From: an alpha proteobacterium SCGC AAA280-P20
GTDB lineage: Bacteria; Pseudomonadota; Alphaproteobacteria; Pelagibacterales; Pelagibacteraceae
Direction: 5' to 3'
DNA: 34,815 nt
Assembly: GCA_000371845.1 (NCBI GenBank)
Contig: AQUE01000009.1
Coordinates: forward strand, 1-34,815
The notes under the pieces were generated by a model, which did no database searches, was not told the DNA's origin, and was given only the letters and a program-made list of their open reading frames with translations. Position numbers and translations under genes: made by a program. Shown here piece after piece: positions 25,613-33,982 of this stretch (positions within the stretch are counted from its first letter, which is position 1; each line of letters starts with the position of its first letter).

Positions 25613-28133
25613 TAGTAACAATATTAAGTAATTTGTTTTTTATAAAAATCTTTTTTATTATATTTTTCTCATCTAATATAACTTTAATATTTTTAATTGC
25701 TAAGGATTTGCTAAAAATATTTTCTTCACTTTCATCGATAATAGCGTTGATAATTGCCCTTTTTTTACCGTTTATTTGGATTACAACATCAAAGTAATCT
25801 TTTTTTATAAGAGTATTTTCAATTTTAGGCCACACTTGTGAACTTAGATTATTTTGTTTTGTAATTTTTTCCCAGCATTCATTAGCGATGTAAGGAATAA
25901 AAGCAGATACAATAATTAAATATTTTTTATAAGCATTAATAATATCTTCTTCATTTAAGATTTTTTTATCAATTTCTTCATTAAGATTATTTAGAAAAAC
26001 ATAAAGTTTAGCAACGGCTACATTAATATGAAATTTTTCTATACATTCTGTAATTTCTTTTATTAGGATGTCAGTTTTAATTAAAAAATTATTATCTATT
26101 TCTTGCTTTTCTTTTTTATAAACTTTTATTTTTTCACAAACACGCCAGATTTTTTGTATATATTTAAATGCACCTTGGATTCCACTATCACTCCATTGGA
26201 TGTCTCGATCTGGAGGACTGTCTGATAAGATAAACCATCTTACAGCATCAGCGCCATAAATTTTGATAATATTATCAGGATCGACAATATTTTTCTTAGA
26301 CTTAGACATGGCCTGACTGTCTCCTTTTCGAACTTTTTCTTTATTATCTAAAAAATAAGATCCATCTTTTTCAATAACTTCTTTTGGAAAAACCCATTTA
26401 CCTTTTTCTGTTTTAAAAGTTGGATGACATACCATCCCTTGAGTAAAAAGATTTTCAAAAGGTTCAGAAACTTTTAATTTAAATTCATCTTGAAGTGCTA
26501 AAGTAAAAAATCTTGAATATAAAAGATGAAGTATGGCATGTTCAACACCGCCAATATATTGATCTACTGGCATCCAATAATTAGCTTCTTCTGTATTAAA
26601 AGGTTTCTCATTTTCTTTCGAGGAACAGAAGCGAAGAAAATACCAAGAAGAATCTACAAATGTATCAAGCGTGTCGGTTTCACGAATAGCTTTCATTCCA
26701 GTTTCTGGACATTTTGTATATTTCCATGTGGGGTGGTTTTCTAATGGATTTCCTGGTTTGCTAAAGTCTATATCTTTAGGCAGTTCTATAGGTAAATCTT
26801 TTTCTGGAACTAAAATAACTTTTCCATCTTCTCTATACATAATTGGAATTGGACATCCCCAATATCTTTGTCTAGATATTCCCCAGTCCTTAAGACGATA
26901 AATCGTTTTAGAGTTTCCCATCTTTTTGTTTTCTATTTTTTGAATAATATTTTTTTTTGCATCTTCGATTGTTAAATCATTAAGAAAATCTGAATTAATA
27001 ATATAACCGTCGTCAGTGTACGCTTGATCATTAATTATGATAGATTCAGACTTATTAGGGCTTACAACGGGAATTATTTCTAGATTGTATTTTATAGCAA
27101 ATTCTAAATCTCTTTGATCATGTGCTGGACAACCAAATATAGCTCCAGTTCCATAATCCATAAGTATAAAATTAGCCACATAAATAGGTATTTTTTTATT
27201 TAAAAAAGGATGCAATACAAGAAAAGGTGTTTTGAAACCTAATTTTTCATTTTTAGATAACAATGATTCTGTTCCAATATTTTTTAACGCAAGTTCTTTA
27301 AAATCTTGAAAATTTTTTTCATTTTTAAAAGATTCAGTAAAGGGGTGGTCTGGTGCAATGGCAATAAATGAAGCCCCAAATATTGTATCTGGTCGTGTTG
27401 TAAAAATTTTAATTTTAGTATTTTTAAAATCAGAGATAAAATCAATTTCACAACCTATGGATTTTCCAATCCAGTTTTTTTGCATTAATCTTACTTTCTC
27501 GGGCCAGCCTTTTAAATCATCAAGGGATTTTAATAGTTGATTTGAATATTTTGTAATATTTAAGAACCATTGATTTAATTCTTTTTTTTCTACGAGTGCT
27601 CCAGATCTCCAGCCCTTACCATCAATCACCTGTTCATTTGCAAGAACAGTATTGTCGATAGGATCCCAATTAACGTAACTTTTTTTTTTATAAGCAATTC
27701 CTTTTTTAAAAAGAAGAGAAAACAATATTTGCTGATGTTTATAATAAGAAGCGTCACATGTAGAAATTTCTTTATCCCAATCTATTGATAGACCAAGTCG
27801 TTGTAGTTGGTATTTCATTGTTGAAATATTTTTTAATGTCCAATCTTTTGGATGCAGATTATTTTGTATGGCGGCGTTCTCAGCAGGCAAACCAAAAGCA
27901 TCCCATCCCATAGGGTGTAAAACATTAAAGTTATTTAATCTTTTAAAATTAGCGATAACATCACCAAGAGTATAATTTCGAACGTGACCCATATGAATGT
28001 TTCCAGAAGGATAAGGAAACATTTCTAGACAATAAAATTTCTTATTTGCATTTTTTTTTGTTTTAAAAATTTGATTTTTTTGAAAAAAACTCATCCACTT
28101 TTCTTCAATTGGAAGTGGATTGTAATTTTCCAT
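25605..28133 (-). CDS. leuS: Leucyl-tRNA synthetase
   Basis: Class I aminoacyl-tRNA synthetase for leucine. [19 protein letters not shown] carries the HIGH-type motif (HMGH, residues 47-50), the CP1 editing domain includes [21 protein letters not shown], the zinc-type insertion has lost most Cys, and [13 protein letters not shown] carries KMSKS near residue 610. [13 protein letters not shown] is the leucyl-specific signature. Length 842 is normal for an alphaproteobacterium. It follows the DUF3576 gene by 16 bases and overlaps lptE by 8. Confidence 0.98.
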   Translation of the reverse strand: MENYNPLPIEEKWMSFFQKNQIFKTKKNANKKFYCLEMFPYPSGNIHMGHVRNYTLGDVIANFKRLNNFNVLHPMGWDAFGLPAENAAIQNNLHPKDWTLKNISTMKYQLQRLGLSIDWDKEISTCDASYYKHQQILFSLLFKKGIAYKKKSYVNWDPIDNTVLANEQVIDGKGWRSGALVEKKELNQWFLNITKYSNQLLKSLDDLKGWPEKVRLMQKNWIGKSIGCEIDFISDFKNTKIKIFTTRPDTIFGASFIAIAPDHPFTESFKNEKNFQDFKELALKNIGTESLLSKNEKLGFKTPFLVLHPFLNKKIPIYVANFILMDYGTGAIFGCPAHDQRDLEFAIKYNLEIIPVVSPNKSESIIINDQAYTDDGYIINSDFLNDLTIEDAKKNIIQKIENKKMGNSKTIYRLKDWGISRQRYWGCPIPIMYREDGKVILVPEKDLPIELPKDIDFSKPGNPLENHPTWKYTKCPETGMKAIRETDTLDTFVDSSWYFLRFCSSKENEKPFNTEEANYWMPVDQYIGGVEHAILHLLYSRFFTLALQDEFKLKVSEPFENLFTQGMVCHPTFKTEKGKWVFPKEVIEKDGSYFLDNKEKVRKGDSQAMSKSKKNIVDPDNIIKIYGADAVRWFILSDSPPDRDIQWSDSGIQGAFKYIQKIWRVCEKIKVYKKEKQEIDNNFLIKTDILIKEITECIEKFHINVAVAKLYVFLNNLNEEIDKKILNEEDIINAYKKYLIIVSAFIPYIANECWEKITKQNNLSSQVWPKIENTLIKKDYFDVVIQINGKKRAIINAIIDESEENIFSKSLAIKNIKVILDEKNIIKKIFIKNKLLNIVTND

Positions 28134-28149
28134 TTTAAAATTTAAGTGA

Positions 28150-28680
28150 CTATTTTTGTGAATCTTTTTTAGAGTCTTCTATTTTTATTTGTCTTGCTGT
28201 AGTAATAATTGATTCTTTAATTTCATTAGTAAATTTATCATTCAATTTTTCGACAAGACATTTTCCTAGATCATTACAAATTTTTTTATGTCCAGAAACT
28301 AAAACTGAAGAAGATTTTAATTCATTACTTAAAAACCTTACTGATACTTTTATTAATTGATTGTCATCTTTATCTGAGTACCAATCATAAATTATTATCC
28401 CACCCGAATAATCCGCATTCATAAGAGGAAGAAAATCTAGATTTTTAAGTGTGGCTCTCCACAAAACATTAGATGTTGAAAATTCAAAATTTGTTTGTTT
28501 ATTTTTATTTGTAAACACATCATCTAAAAGACCCCCATCTTTTCTTGCTGCCTCTCTTGCTCTATTTTTTTCGTTAGGATCTATAAGCACTTTTTCACCA
28601 GTTACCGGGTCTACTTTTGAGCAGTTGAAAATAAATAAAAATATGACAAAAATGCTAAAAATCTTAATTAAACTGTTCAT
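28150..28680 (-). CDS. DUF3576-family lipoprotein
   Basis: A 176-residue predicted lipoprotein. The signal peptide [16 protein letters not shown] ends in a Cys at about residue 20. The mature part begins [30 protein letters not shown] and contains [30 protein letters not shown], which I recognise as the DUF3576 family found beside leuS in alphaproteobacteria. The function is unknown; location in the periplasm or outer membrane follows from the lipobox. It starts the minus-strand operon DUF3576-leuS-lptE-holA, divergent from the porin. Confidence 0.85.
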   Translation of the reverse strand: MNSLIKIFSIFVIFLFIFNCSKVDPVTGEKVLIDPNEKNRAREAARKDGGLLDDVFTNKNKQTNFEFSTSNVLWRATLKNLDFLPLMNADYSGGIIIYDWYSDKDDNQLIKVSVRFLSNELKSSSVLVSGHKKICNDLGKCLVEKLNDKFTNEIKESIITTARQIKIEDSKKDSQK

Positions 28681-28719
28681 TTAAAAACACTATATATCAT
28701 AATAATTTCTTTAAAAACT

Positions 28720-28737
28720 TGTTGTAAAAATACAACA
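28720..28737. promoter_or_regulatory. Operator-like inverted repeat TGTTGTA-N4-TACAACA
   Basis: A perfect inverted repeat with 7-bp arms and a four-base spacer, 40 bases upstream of the DUF3576 start and 128 bases upstream of the porin start. The geometry suits a dimeric repressor. No regulator is identified. Confidence 0.4.
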
Positions 28738-28810
28738 CTAAAAGATAAAATATAAATAAAATATTAATAAAACAACTTAAACTTATTCAATAATGCTAAA
28801 TAATCAAACA

Positions 28811-28839
28811 TTATTATAAAAAATGTGTTTTTATAATAA
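28811..28839 (+). promoter_or_regulatory. 12-bp-arm hairpin in porin leader
   Basis: TTATTATAAAAA (28811-28822) and its exact reverse complement (28828-28839) flank the five-base loop ATGTG, ending 25 bases before the porin ATG and just ahead of the AAAAGG ribosome-binding region. It may be a 5' stabilising stem-loop in the mRNA or an operator in DNA. All stem pairs are A-T, so thermal stability is modest. Confidence 0.45.
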
Positions 28840-28864
28840 GTTAAACAATACAAAAAGGTAAAAC

Positions 28865-29947
28865 ATGAAAAAACTACTTTTAACTACTGCTATTGCAGGT
28901 GTTATGGTTAGCGGAAGTGCATTTGCCCAAACGACTATTACTGGTGAGCTTAGGCTTAACTATAAAGCTGTTGGAAATATTTCTCCAGCTGGAACAGGTG
29001 CCATAAATGGTTTTGGACAAGAGCAACAAATCAACGTTCAAACTAAAGGCAAATTAAATGTTCTTGGTTTAGATTATGCAGCTGGTTTCTCATTAGAAAA
29101 TGATGGAACTCAGTCTACTACTCTATTCAACGAGAATACTTACATGGACTTCACTAATGCAAGTTCAGGAACAACTTTCAGTATCAGCCGTGATCACGTT
29201 CAAAGATCAGATACAGATAGATCTGCAGCAGTATTAGTTGGATTCTCTCCAAACGAATTGTCAGCTGACGGTCCAACTTCTAGCAGAACAATATTTTCTC
29301 AAAATATTGGACCTGCAGTAGGACAAGCTGTGACTGCGTCAATTCTTCAGAAAACTCCAATTGGAACATTCTCTTATTCATATGCTCCAACAGGAAATGC
29401 TGATCAAACGACAACAGCTAGCTCATCACCACTTAGCCAAGGTTCTGAATCTACAGCAGAGAACGATGAAGAATCTGCTTATGAGTATGGCTTCACAGGT
29501 GATTTTGGTGTTAAAGGTTTGAATACTTACTACTTCAAATCAACACAAAAGAAATCTGCTGGTGTTTCTACACAAACTAGAGACTCAGATGCTAGATCAA
29601 TCGGAGTTGCCTATAACATGGGTCAATTCTCAGTTGGTTACGCAGACAAAAAATATAACTTTATCAAAACTTCTGGCGGCACAGGTTCAACTGCTGGAAC
29701 GAATGATATATCTGAAAAACATTACGGTGTCGCATATGCTGTAGATAATAATTTATCTATCGGCGCTATCTACGCTAAAGGTGATTTCTCAGGATCAGCA
29801 GCAACTCAAAAAACTAAAGGTGTTAACATTGGTTACAATTTAGGACCAGTTGCTTTAACAGTTGGTTACGCTCAAAATACAGATGTTGGCGGAACTGCTG
29901 GAGTTGAAAACAATCAAGGTATGATTAGATTTATTGGAGCTTTTTAG
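28865..29947 (+). CDS. Gram-negative porin (major outer-membrane protein)
   Basis: A 360-residue beta-barrel porin for diffusion of small solutes across the outer membrane. A clean signal peptide (MKKLLLTTAIAGVMVSGSAF, cleavage after SAFA near residue 21) is followed by TTITGELRLNYK, typical of the Gram-negative porin superfamily; amphipathic beta-strands alternate with Gly/Ser/Thr-rich loops, and the protein ends in Phe (MIRFIGAF), the usual barrel-assembly signal. Codon use is visibly less A/T-biased than neighbours (many GCT, GGT, TTC, AAC), as expected for a very highly expressed gene. It is monocistronic: own promoter gap and a strong terminator. Solute specificity cannot be told. Confidence 0.9.
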   Translation: MKKLLLTTAIAGVMVSGSAFAQTTITGELRLNYKAVGNISPAGTGAINGFGQEQQINVQTKGKLNVLGLDYAAGFSLENDGTQSTTLFNENTYMDFTNASSGTTFSISRDHVQRSDTDRSAAVLVGFSPNELSADGPTSSRTIFSQNIGPAVGQAVTASILQKTPIGTFSYSYAPTGNADQTTTASSSPLSQGSESTAENDEESAYEYGFTGDFGVKGLNTYYFKSTQKKSAGVSTQTRDSDARSIGVAYNMGQFSVGYADKKYNFIKTSGGTGSTAGTNDISEKHYGVAYAVDNNLSIGAIYAKGDFSGSAATQKTKGVNIGYNLGPVALTVGYAQNTDVGGTAGVENNQGMIRFIGAF

Positions 29948-29974
29948 TCTAATAAAATAATATAATTACCAATT

Positions 29975-30011
29975 AAGCCCGCTTACTTTAAATAGTAGGC
30001 GGGCTTTTTTT
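29975..30011 (+). terminator. Rho-independent terminator after porin
   Basis: A GC-rich stem (29975-29987 AAGCCCGCTTACT pairing with 29994-30006 AGTAGGCGGGCTT, 13 pairs including one G-T wobble) with the loop TTAAAT and a run of seven T at 30005-30011. It is the clearest terminator in the window and matches the expected high expression of the porin. Confidence 0.95.
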
Positions 30012-30028
30012 ATTTTAAGCATATTTAT

Positions 30029-30580
30029 TTATTTCCTGTATATCCAAGATTTAATCCCAACAGATTTTACTTTAGTACTTTTTATTTTATTAATATTCTC
30101 ATCAGAAATTCCACCCAGAGCACAAACTTCAGTTTTCCAATTTAGAGATATCAAATTAAATTTAATAGAATTTAATATTTGGTTTTGCGAATATTTATTA
30201 TTATAAAAAATTGGCGATAACATTATAGTTTTGCAGTTTTGTTTTTGTTTTATAAAGTATTCCAGCTGATTATGTGCCGAGCCTATCAATTCAAATTTTA
30301 TGTTACTGAATAATGATAGGCTAATTTTTTTATTATTGGCAGAAATATAAATTCCACGAGCATTTAACTGCTTTGCAATTTTGATATCATTTAAAATATA
30401 AAAAGGAATCCGATGTGTCTTGCAGAATTTAATAATATTTTTAGCTAGTATTAATGAAGACTTCTCTAGAATCTTAAAATTTAAAATTATATTGGGTTTA
30501 GATATCTTAAGTAAATTTTTTTTTATTGTTTCATTTAATTCGCTAACAAAGATATAATATTTAAAATGTCTGAATCTCAT
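30029..30580 (-). CDS. ThiE/TenI-like thiamine-phosphate synthase family protein, divergent
   Basis: A 183-residue TIM-barrel protein of the thiamine phosphate synthase/TenI family. Visible family remnants are KYYIFVSE (the YxIxD first strand), RIPFYILNDIKIA (the family FxINDxxxxA pattern), ARGIYISANN where LGQxD is usual, ELIGSAHNQLE (GxSxH), MLSPIFYNNKYSQNQ (GPxFxTxxK) and CALGGISDENI (AxGGI). Several substrate contacts are changed, so it may be a TenI-like or altered-substrate enzyme instead of a true ThiE. Its ATG overlaps the yggS start region by 15 bases head to head. The internal segment 30281-30375 is repeated inverted at the contig end. Confidence 0.7.
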   Translation of the reverse strand: MRFRHFKYYIFVSELNETIKKNLLKISKPNIILNFKILEKSSLILAKNIIKFCKTHRIPFYILNDIKIAKQLNARGIYISANNKKISLSLFSNIKFELIGSAHNQLEYFIKQKQNCKTIMLSPIFYNNKYSQNQILNSIKFNLISLNWKTEVCALGGISDENINKIKSTKVKSVGIKSWIYRK

Positions 30581-31213
30581 ATTAATTACCTATATAAATA
30601 TAAAACAATTAAAGAAGAGATAATCAATATAAAAAAAGACACAAATTTATTAGTCGTAACCAAAAATCAAACTTTTGATAAAATAAAAGAACTTATAAAT
30701 ATAGGTCACTGTGATTTTGCAGAAAACAAAGTGCAGGAAGCTAGCGACAAATGGTCAGAACTTTTAAAAAAAAATAAAAATATCCAACTTCATTTAGTCG
30801 GTAAGCTTCAGTCTAATAAAGTTAAAGATGCATTTTCATTGTTTAATTTTATTCATACTCTCGATAATGAAAAATTAGCAAATAAATTTCATGAAATTGA
30901 AAAAAATTCTCACAAAAAAATTAAATTTTTTATACAAGTTAATATTGGTGATGAAAATCAAAAGAACGGTATAAAAATTGATTTATTAAAAGACTTTGTA
31001 AATTTATGTAAATATGATTTGAAGTTGGATGTTATAGGATTGATGTGCATACCTCCAAAAGATTTAGACCCCGAGTTATTTTTCAATAAATTGAAGTCTC
31101 TTAGTATAGAAAATAATCTTAAAGAATTAAGCATGGGAATGTCCGCAGACTATAGAGTGGCTATAAAATGTGGCTCTACGTTTGTTAGAATAGGTTCGTC
31201 AATATTTAGTTGA
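30566..31213 (+). CDS. yggS: YggS/PLPBP-family pyridoxal-phosphate homeostasis protein
   Basis: PLP-binding protein of the YggS/YBL036C family, which buffers vitamin B6 and affects amino- and keto-acid balance. The PLP-Lys segment is LLVVTKNQTF (family AVSKT/KxxxxE region, Lys near residue 29), followed by CDFAENKVQEASDKW, LHLVGKLQSNKVKDAF, FIQVNIGDENQKNGI, GLMCIPP and LSMGMSADYRVAIKCGSTFVRIGSSIF, all strong family blocks. Length 215 is normal. It is divergent from the ThiE-like gene with a 15-base overlap, and convergent with the transpeptidase gene seven bases downstream. Confidence 0.94.
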   Translation: MSESHINYLYKYKTIKEEIINIKKDTNLLVVTKNQTFDKIKELINIGHCDFAENKVQEASDKWSELLKKNKNIQLHLVGKLQSNKVKDAFSLFNFIHTLDNEKLANKFHEIEKNSHKKIKFFIQVNIGDENQKNGIKIDLLKDFVNLCKYDLKLDVIGLMCIPPKDLDPELFFNKLKSLSIENNLKELSMGMSADYRVAIKCGSTFVRIGSSIFS

Positions 31214-31220
31214 TTATTAT

Positions 31221-31712
31221 TCATCCTATTTTTATTTGAGTATTTTTTTTTATTTTAGATAATAAATATAATAATTCATTTTTTTTTAATGCAATGCAAC
31301 CTTGTGTTTTGTTATAATTTTTTCTTGCTACATGTAAAAATATAGCGCTACCTTTTCCTTTTATTGTGGGATTAAGGTTATAATTAAGAACTACTATAAT
31401 ATCGTACACGTTATCTTTGCGAAATAATTTTTCGTGACTAATCTTCTTATTTACTTTTATTTGTTTGTTATAATAATCGCTTTTCATATCATCACACCAT
31501 CCCATATTTTTTTTTATTTTAATTTTTTTTAATGGTGAGTTAATCTTTTTAATTCGATCAGATCTGTAATAAATTTTTATTAATTTAAACTTTCCTCTCG
31601 GTGTTATAAAGTCGCCTTCCTTCTCTTTTTGTCTAATACCGCCTTTTCCTAGAGCACAACGAAATTTAAAATTTTTAAACTTTAAATATCCAGATTTTTT
31701 TACAATAATCAT
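31221..31712 (-). CDS. YkuD-family L,D-transpeptidase-like protein
   Basis: A 163-residue L,D-transpeptidase (YkuD, COG3786-type) protein, expected to cross-link or trim peptidoglycan stem peptides. The N-terminal block CALGKGGIRQKEKEGDFITPRGKFKL is the family's GKGG..KxEGDxxTPxG signature; the active site is IFLHVARKNYNKTQGCIALK with His near residue 127 and nucleophile Cys near 139. No signal peptide or transmembrane helix precedes the domain, which is usual for this subgroup but leaves export unexplained. It is divergent from the regulator gene 24 bases away. The Lys/Ile-rich composition is typical of the window. Confidence 0.85.
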   Translation of the reverse strand: MIIVKKSGYLKFKNFKFRCALGKGGIRQKEKEGDFITPRGKFKLIKIYYRSDRIKKINSPLKKIKIKKNMGWCDDMKSDYYNKQIKVNKKISHEKLFRKDNVYDIIVVLNYNLNPTIKGKGSAIFLHVARKNYNKTQGCIALKKNELLYLLSKIKKNTQIKIG

Positions 31713-31736
31713 ATTTAATGTATTATATATTTATTT

Positions 31737-32369
31737 ATGAATAATATTCATCTTCATATTATTGGATCAGAAACCTTTGTTTCCTTATTAGATGAATTGG
31801 ATTTGAATTATAATATTAGTTCTAATAGAAATCTAAAGTACAGCAATCAAGTTTCATTTGTTAGAATAATAGTTGCTGAAAAATTACAATTAATAGAGAT
31901 CAAAAAATATTTTTTAGAAAATATCCCAACTATTTTTCTATTAAGCAATAAAGATTATTTAATAAAAAATCAGCTAAAACTGATGGACTATCACGTTGCT
32001 TTATTTGTTCCGATAGAGATTTTGTCTTTTAGAGAAATACTAAATATTTTAATTACTAAATATAATTTTTTTAAAAAATCTAAAATTATTATAAATGGTT
32101 ATGAAATAGATTCAAATCAACGAGTTATAATGAAAAATGGTACAAAAGCTAAACTTACAGAAAAAGAGTTAAACTTAATTTTAATTTTAGAAAAAAATAA
32201 AGGCTTAAAAAAATCTTTTTTATTAAAGAGTATATGGAATCATAGTTCGGATTTAGAAACACATGCTTTTGAAACCCACTTACATCGATTAAGAAAAAAA
32301 ATGAATAAGTTTTTTAAAGATAAAAAATTTATTATAGAAAAGAATTCTTTGTATTATTTATCTAATTAA
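31737..32369 (+). CDS. OmpR-type winged-helix regulator with degenerate receiver
   Basis: A 210-residue transcription regulator. Residues about 122-208 form an OmpR/PhoB-type winged helix (LTEKELNLILILEKNKGLKKSFLLKSIWN, then ETHLHRLRKKMNKFF and the wing NSLYYL). The N-terminal part has the size and strand pattern of a receiver (HLHIIGSETFVSLLDEL), but the usual acidic pair and phosphoacceptor Asp are not found; where it should lie, the sequence reads VRIIVAEKLQLIE, and the conserved Lys-Pro appears as VPIE. It therefore probably acts without phosphorylation. No sensor kinase gene is adjacent. Target genes are unknown; the divergent transpeptidase is the nearest candidate. Confidence 0.85.
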   Translation: MNNIHLHIIGSETFVSLLDELDLNYNISSNRNLKYSNQVSFVRIIVAEKLQLIEIKKYFLENIPTIFLLSNKDYLIKNQLKLMDYHVALFVPIEILSFREILNILITKYNFFKKSKIIINGYEIDSNQRVIMKNGTKAKLTEKELNLILILEKNKGLKKSFLLKSIWNHSSDLETHAFETHLHRLRKKMNKFFKDKKFIIEKNSLYYLSN

Positions 32370-32374
32370 TATTA

Positions 32375-33322
32375 TTATTCCAATCTAGCGCCAATTTTTT
32401 GAATAATTTTTGAAGCAAGAATCGATCCGGTCATTAGACATTTCTTAATTTCAGATTTCTCTAAATATTCTTTTAAAAACCCCGCCGCAAATAGATCTCC
32501 AGCTCCAGTTAGATCTATTACTTTGTCAACCTTTATGCTTTCGCAGTTTATAATTTCATTATCTTTAATAGCCACACTTCCTTTATCACTTCTTGTAATA
32601 ACTATTAATTTATTTAATTTTTTTAATTGATTAATAGAATCTAACAAATTTTTTTTATTAGTTAATTCATTTATTTCATTTTCATTCCCTATTAATATGT
32701 CTAAATCATTATTTAAGAGGTTATAAAAATCTTCTTTATGTCTGGTAACGCAAAAAATATCAGACAAACTCATTGCAATTTTTACTTTATTTTTTTTTGC
32801 TATATTTATGGCATGTTTAAACATTTTTTCACTTATACCTTTGTCCCACAGATATCCTTCTAAAAAAATTAATTCATTATTGATGATATTGTTTTGATTT
32901 ATATCGCTCTCTGAAAGATGCGAGGATATTCCAAGATAAGTGCACATAGTTCTTTCGGAATCAGGAGTAATTAAAATGATAGAAGCACCTGTAGGTAAAT
33001 TTTCTTTTTTTTGAAGATAAGAAAACTTAACATTAATGTCCTCTAAACTTTTTTTGTATATCTCTCCAAAACTATCAGAATTAATTTTTCCAACAAAAGA
33101 AGGGTTACCTTGAAGGTAAGCAATTCCAGACATGGTATTTGCAACGGAGCCTCCCGCTACAATCTTCTCTATTTTAATATTTTTTTTAAGATCTTCAAAT
33201 TCGGATTTATTAATAAGCTTCATAGACCCCTTGATAAGTTCTTTTTTTAGTAAGAATTGATCGTCAACTCTTGCAAGCACATCAACAATTGCATTTCCTA
33301 TGCCCAATATTTTTTTATTCAT
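32375..33322 (-). CDS. PfkB-family sugar/nucleoside kinase (adenosine-kinase-like)
   Basis: A 315-residue ribokinase/PfkB-fold kinase. N-terminal LGIGNAIVDVLARVDD, AGGSVANTMSGIAYLQG (substrate GGS/N motif near residue 57), FVGKINSDSFGEIY, and the C-terminal signature DLTGAGDLFAAGFL with the catalytic Asp near residue 272. ITRSDKGSVAI precedes it. The subgroup common in alphaproteobacteria is annotated as adenosine kinase or fructokinase-like; the substrate cannot be told. The 5' end overlaps nth by 8 bases (same strand), so the two are probably co-transcribed with dapB upstream. Confidence 0.87.
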   Translation of the reverse strand: MNKKILGIGNAIVDVLARVDDQFLLKKELIKGSMKLINKSEFEDLKKNIKIEKIVAGGSVANTMSGIAYLQGNPSFVGKINSDSFGEIYKKSLEDINVKFSYLQKKENLPTGASIILITPDSERTMCTYLGISSHLSESDINQNNIINNELIFLEGYLWDKGISEKMFKHAINIAKKNKVKIAMSLSDIFCVTRHKEDFYNLLNNDLDILIGNENEINELTNKKNLLDSINQLKKLNKLIVITRSDKGSVAIKDNEIINCESIKVDKVIDLTGAGDLFAAGFLKEYLEKSEIKKCLMTGSILASKIIQKIGARLE

Positions 33323-33953
33323 TTTTTCCTTTGTATAGGCAAATTTTATTAATTACACATATCTTGCATAAGGGATTCCTAGACTTGCACGTATACCTTC
33401 CATGCAAGAGTATTAAATGATGGGCTTTTTTAATATGTTTCTTAGGAAGTGTTTTTAAAAGTTGATTTTCGACTTGTTCAGGATTTTTACTATTAGAAAG
33501 ACCCGTTCTATTACCAACTCTAAAAACATGAGTGTCCACCGCAATAGTTGGCTTATTAAATGCTTCATTTAAAACAACATTAGCTGTTTTTCTGCCAACT
33601 CCGGGCAGAAGTATTAATTCTTCAAATTTATTTGGAACTTTACTTTGGTATTTTTCTAATAAAATTTTAGATAAATAATATAAATTTTTAGCCTTATTAT
33701 TAAATAGTCCTATACTTTTAATAAGATTTTTTATTCTATTTATTCCAAGATCAACAAAATGTTCAGGAGTGTAATATTTATTATATATGTCTTTAGTAAC
33801 ATTGTTCACATTAACATCAGTGCACTGAGCTGAAAGAACAACAGAGGTTAATAGAGTAAATTTATTTCTATATTTTAAAGATGTTTTTGGATTTTTTATT
33901 GATTTGTTTAATAATTTAATAAGCTCAGAAGCTTTGTTTTTGTTTAAAAGCAT
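33315..33953 (-). CDS. nth: Endonuclease III
   Basis: Bifunctional DNA glycosylase/AP lyase that removes oxidised pyrimidines. The helix-hairpin-helix LLPGVGRKTANVVLNEAF holds the catalytic Lys near residue 119, and IAVDTHVFRVGNRTGL holds the catalytic Asp near residue 138. The C-terminal 4Fe-4S cluster pattern CX6CX2CX5C is intact (CKSRNPLCKICVINKIC). Length 212 is normal. It lies 29 bases downstream of dapB and overlaps the PfkB gene by 8. Confidence 0.97.
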   Translation of the reverse strand: MLLNKNKASELIKLLNKSIKNPKTSLKYRNKFTLLTSVVLSAQCTDVNVNNVTKDIYNKYYTPEHFVDLGINRIKNLIKSIGLFNNKAKNLYYLSKILLEKYQSKVPNKFEELILLPGVGRKTANVVLNEAFNKPTIAVDTHVFRVGNRTGLSNSKNPEQVENQLLKTLPKKHIKKAHHLILLHGRYTCKSRNPLCKICVINKICLYKGKNE

Positions 33954-33982
33954 TAAAGATAATTAAAAAATTTTAATAATAT

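Larger units (their letters stand above)
28684..28864. promoter_or_regulatory. Divergent regulatory gap between DUF3576 operon and porin
   Basis: A 181-base AT-rich gap holding promoters for the minus-strand leuS operon and the plus-strand porin. It contains two inverted repeats, one with 7-bp arms (28720-28726/28731-28737) and one with 12-bp arms (28811-28822/28828-28839). AAAAGG at 28855-28859 is the porin ribosome binding site region. I cannot assign -10/-35 boxes with confidence in such AT-rich DNA. Confidence 0.6.

Noticed and set aside
26677..26686. Second parS-like sequence GTTTCACGAA in leuS
   Set aside because: Only the left half of parS matches; the palindrome is absent.
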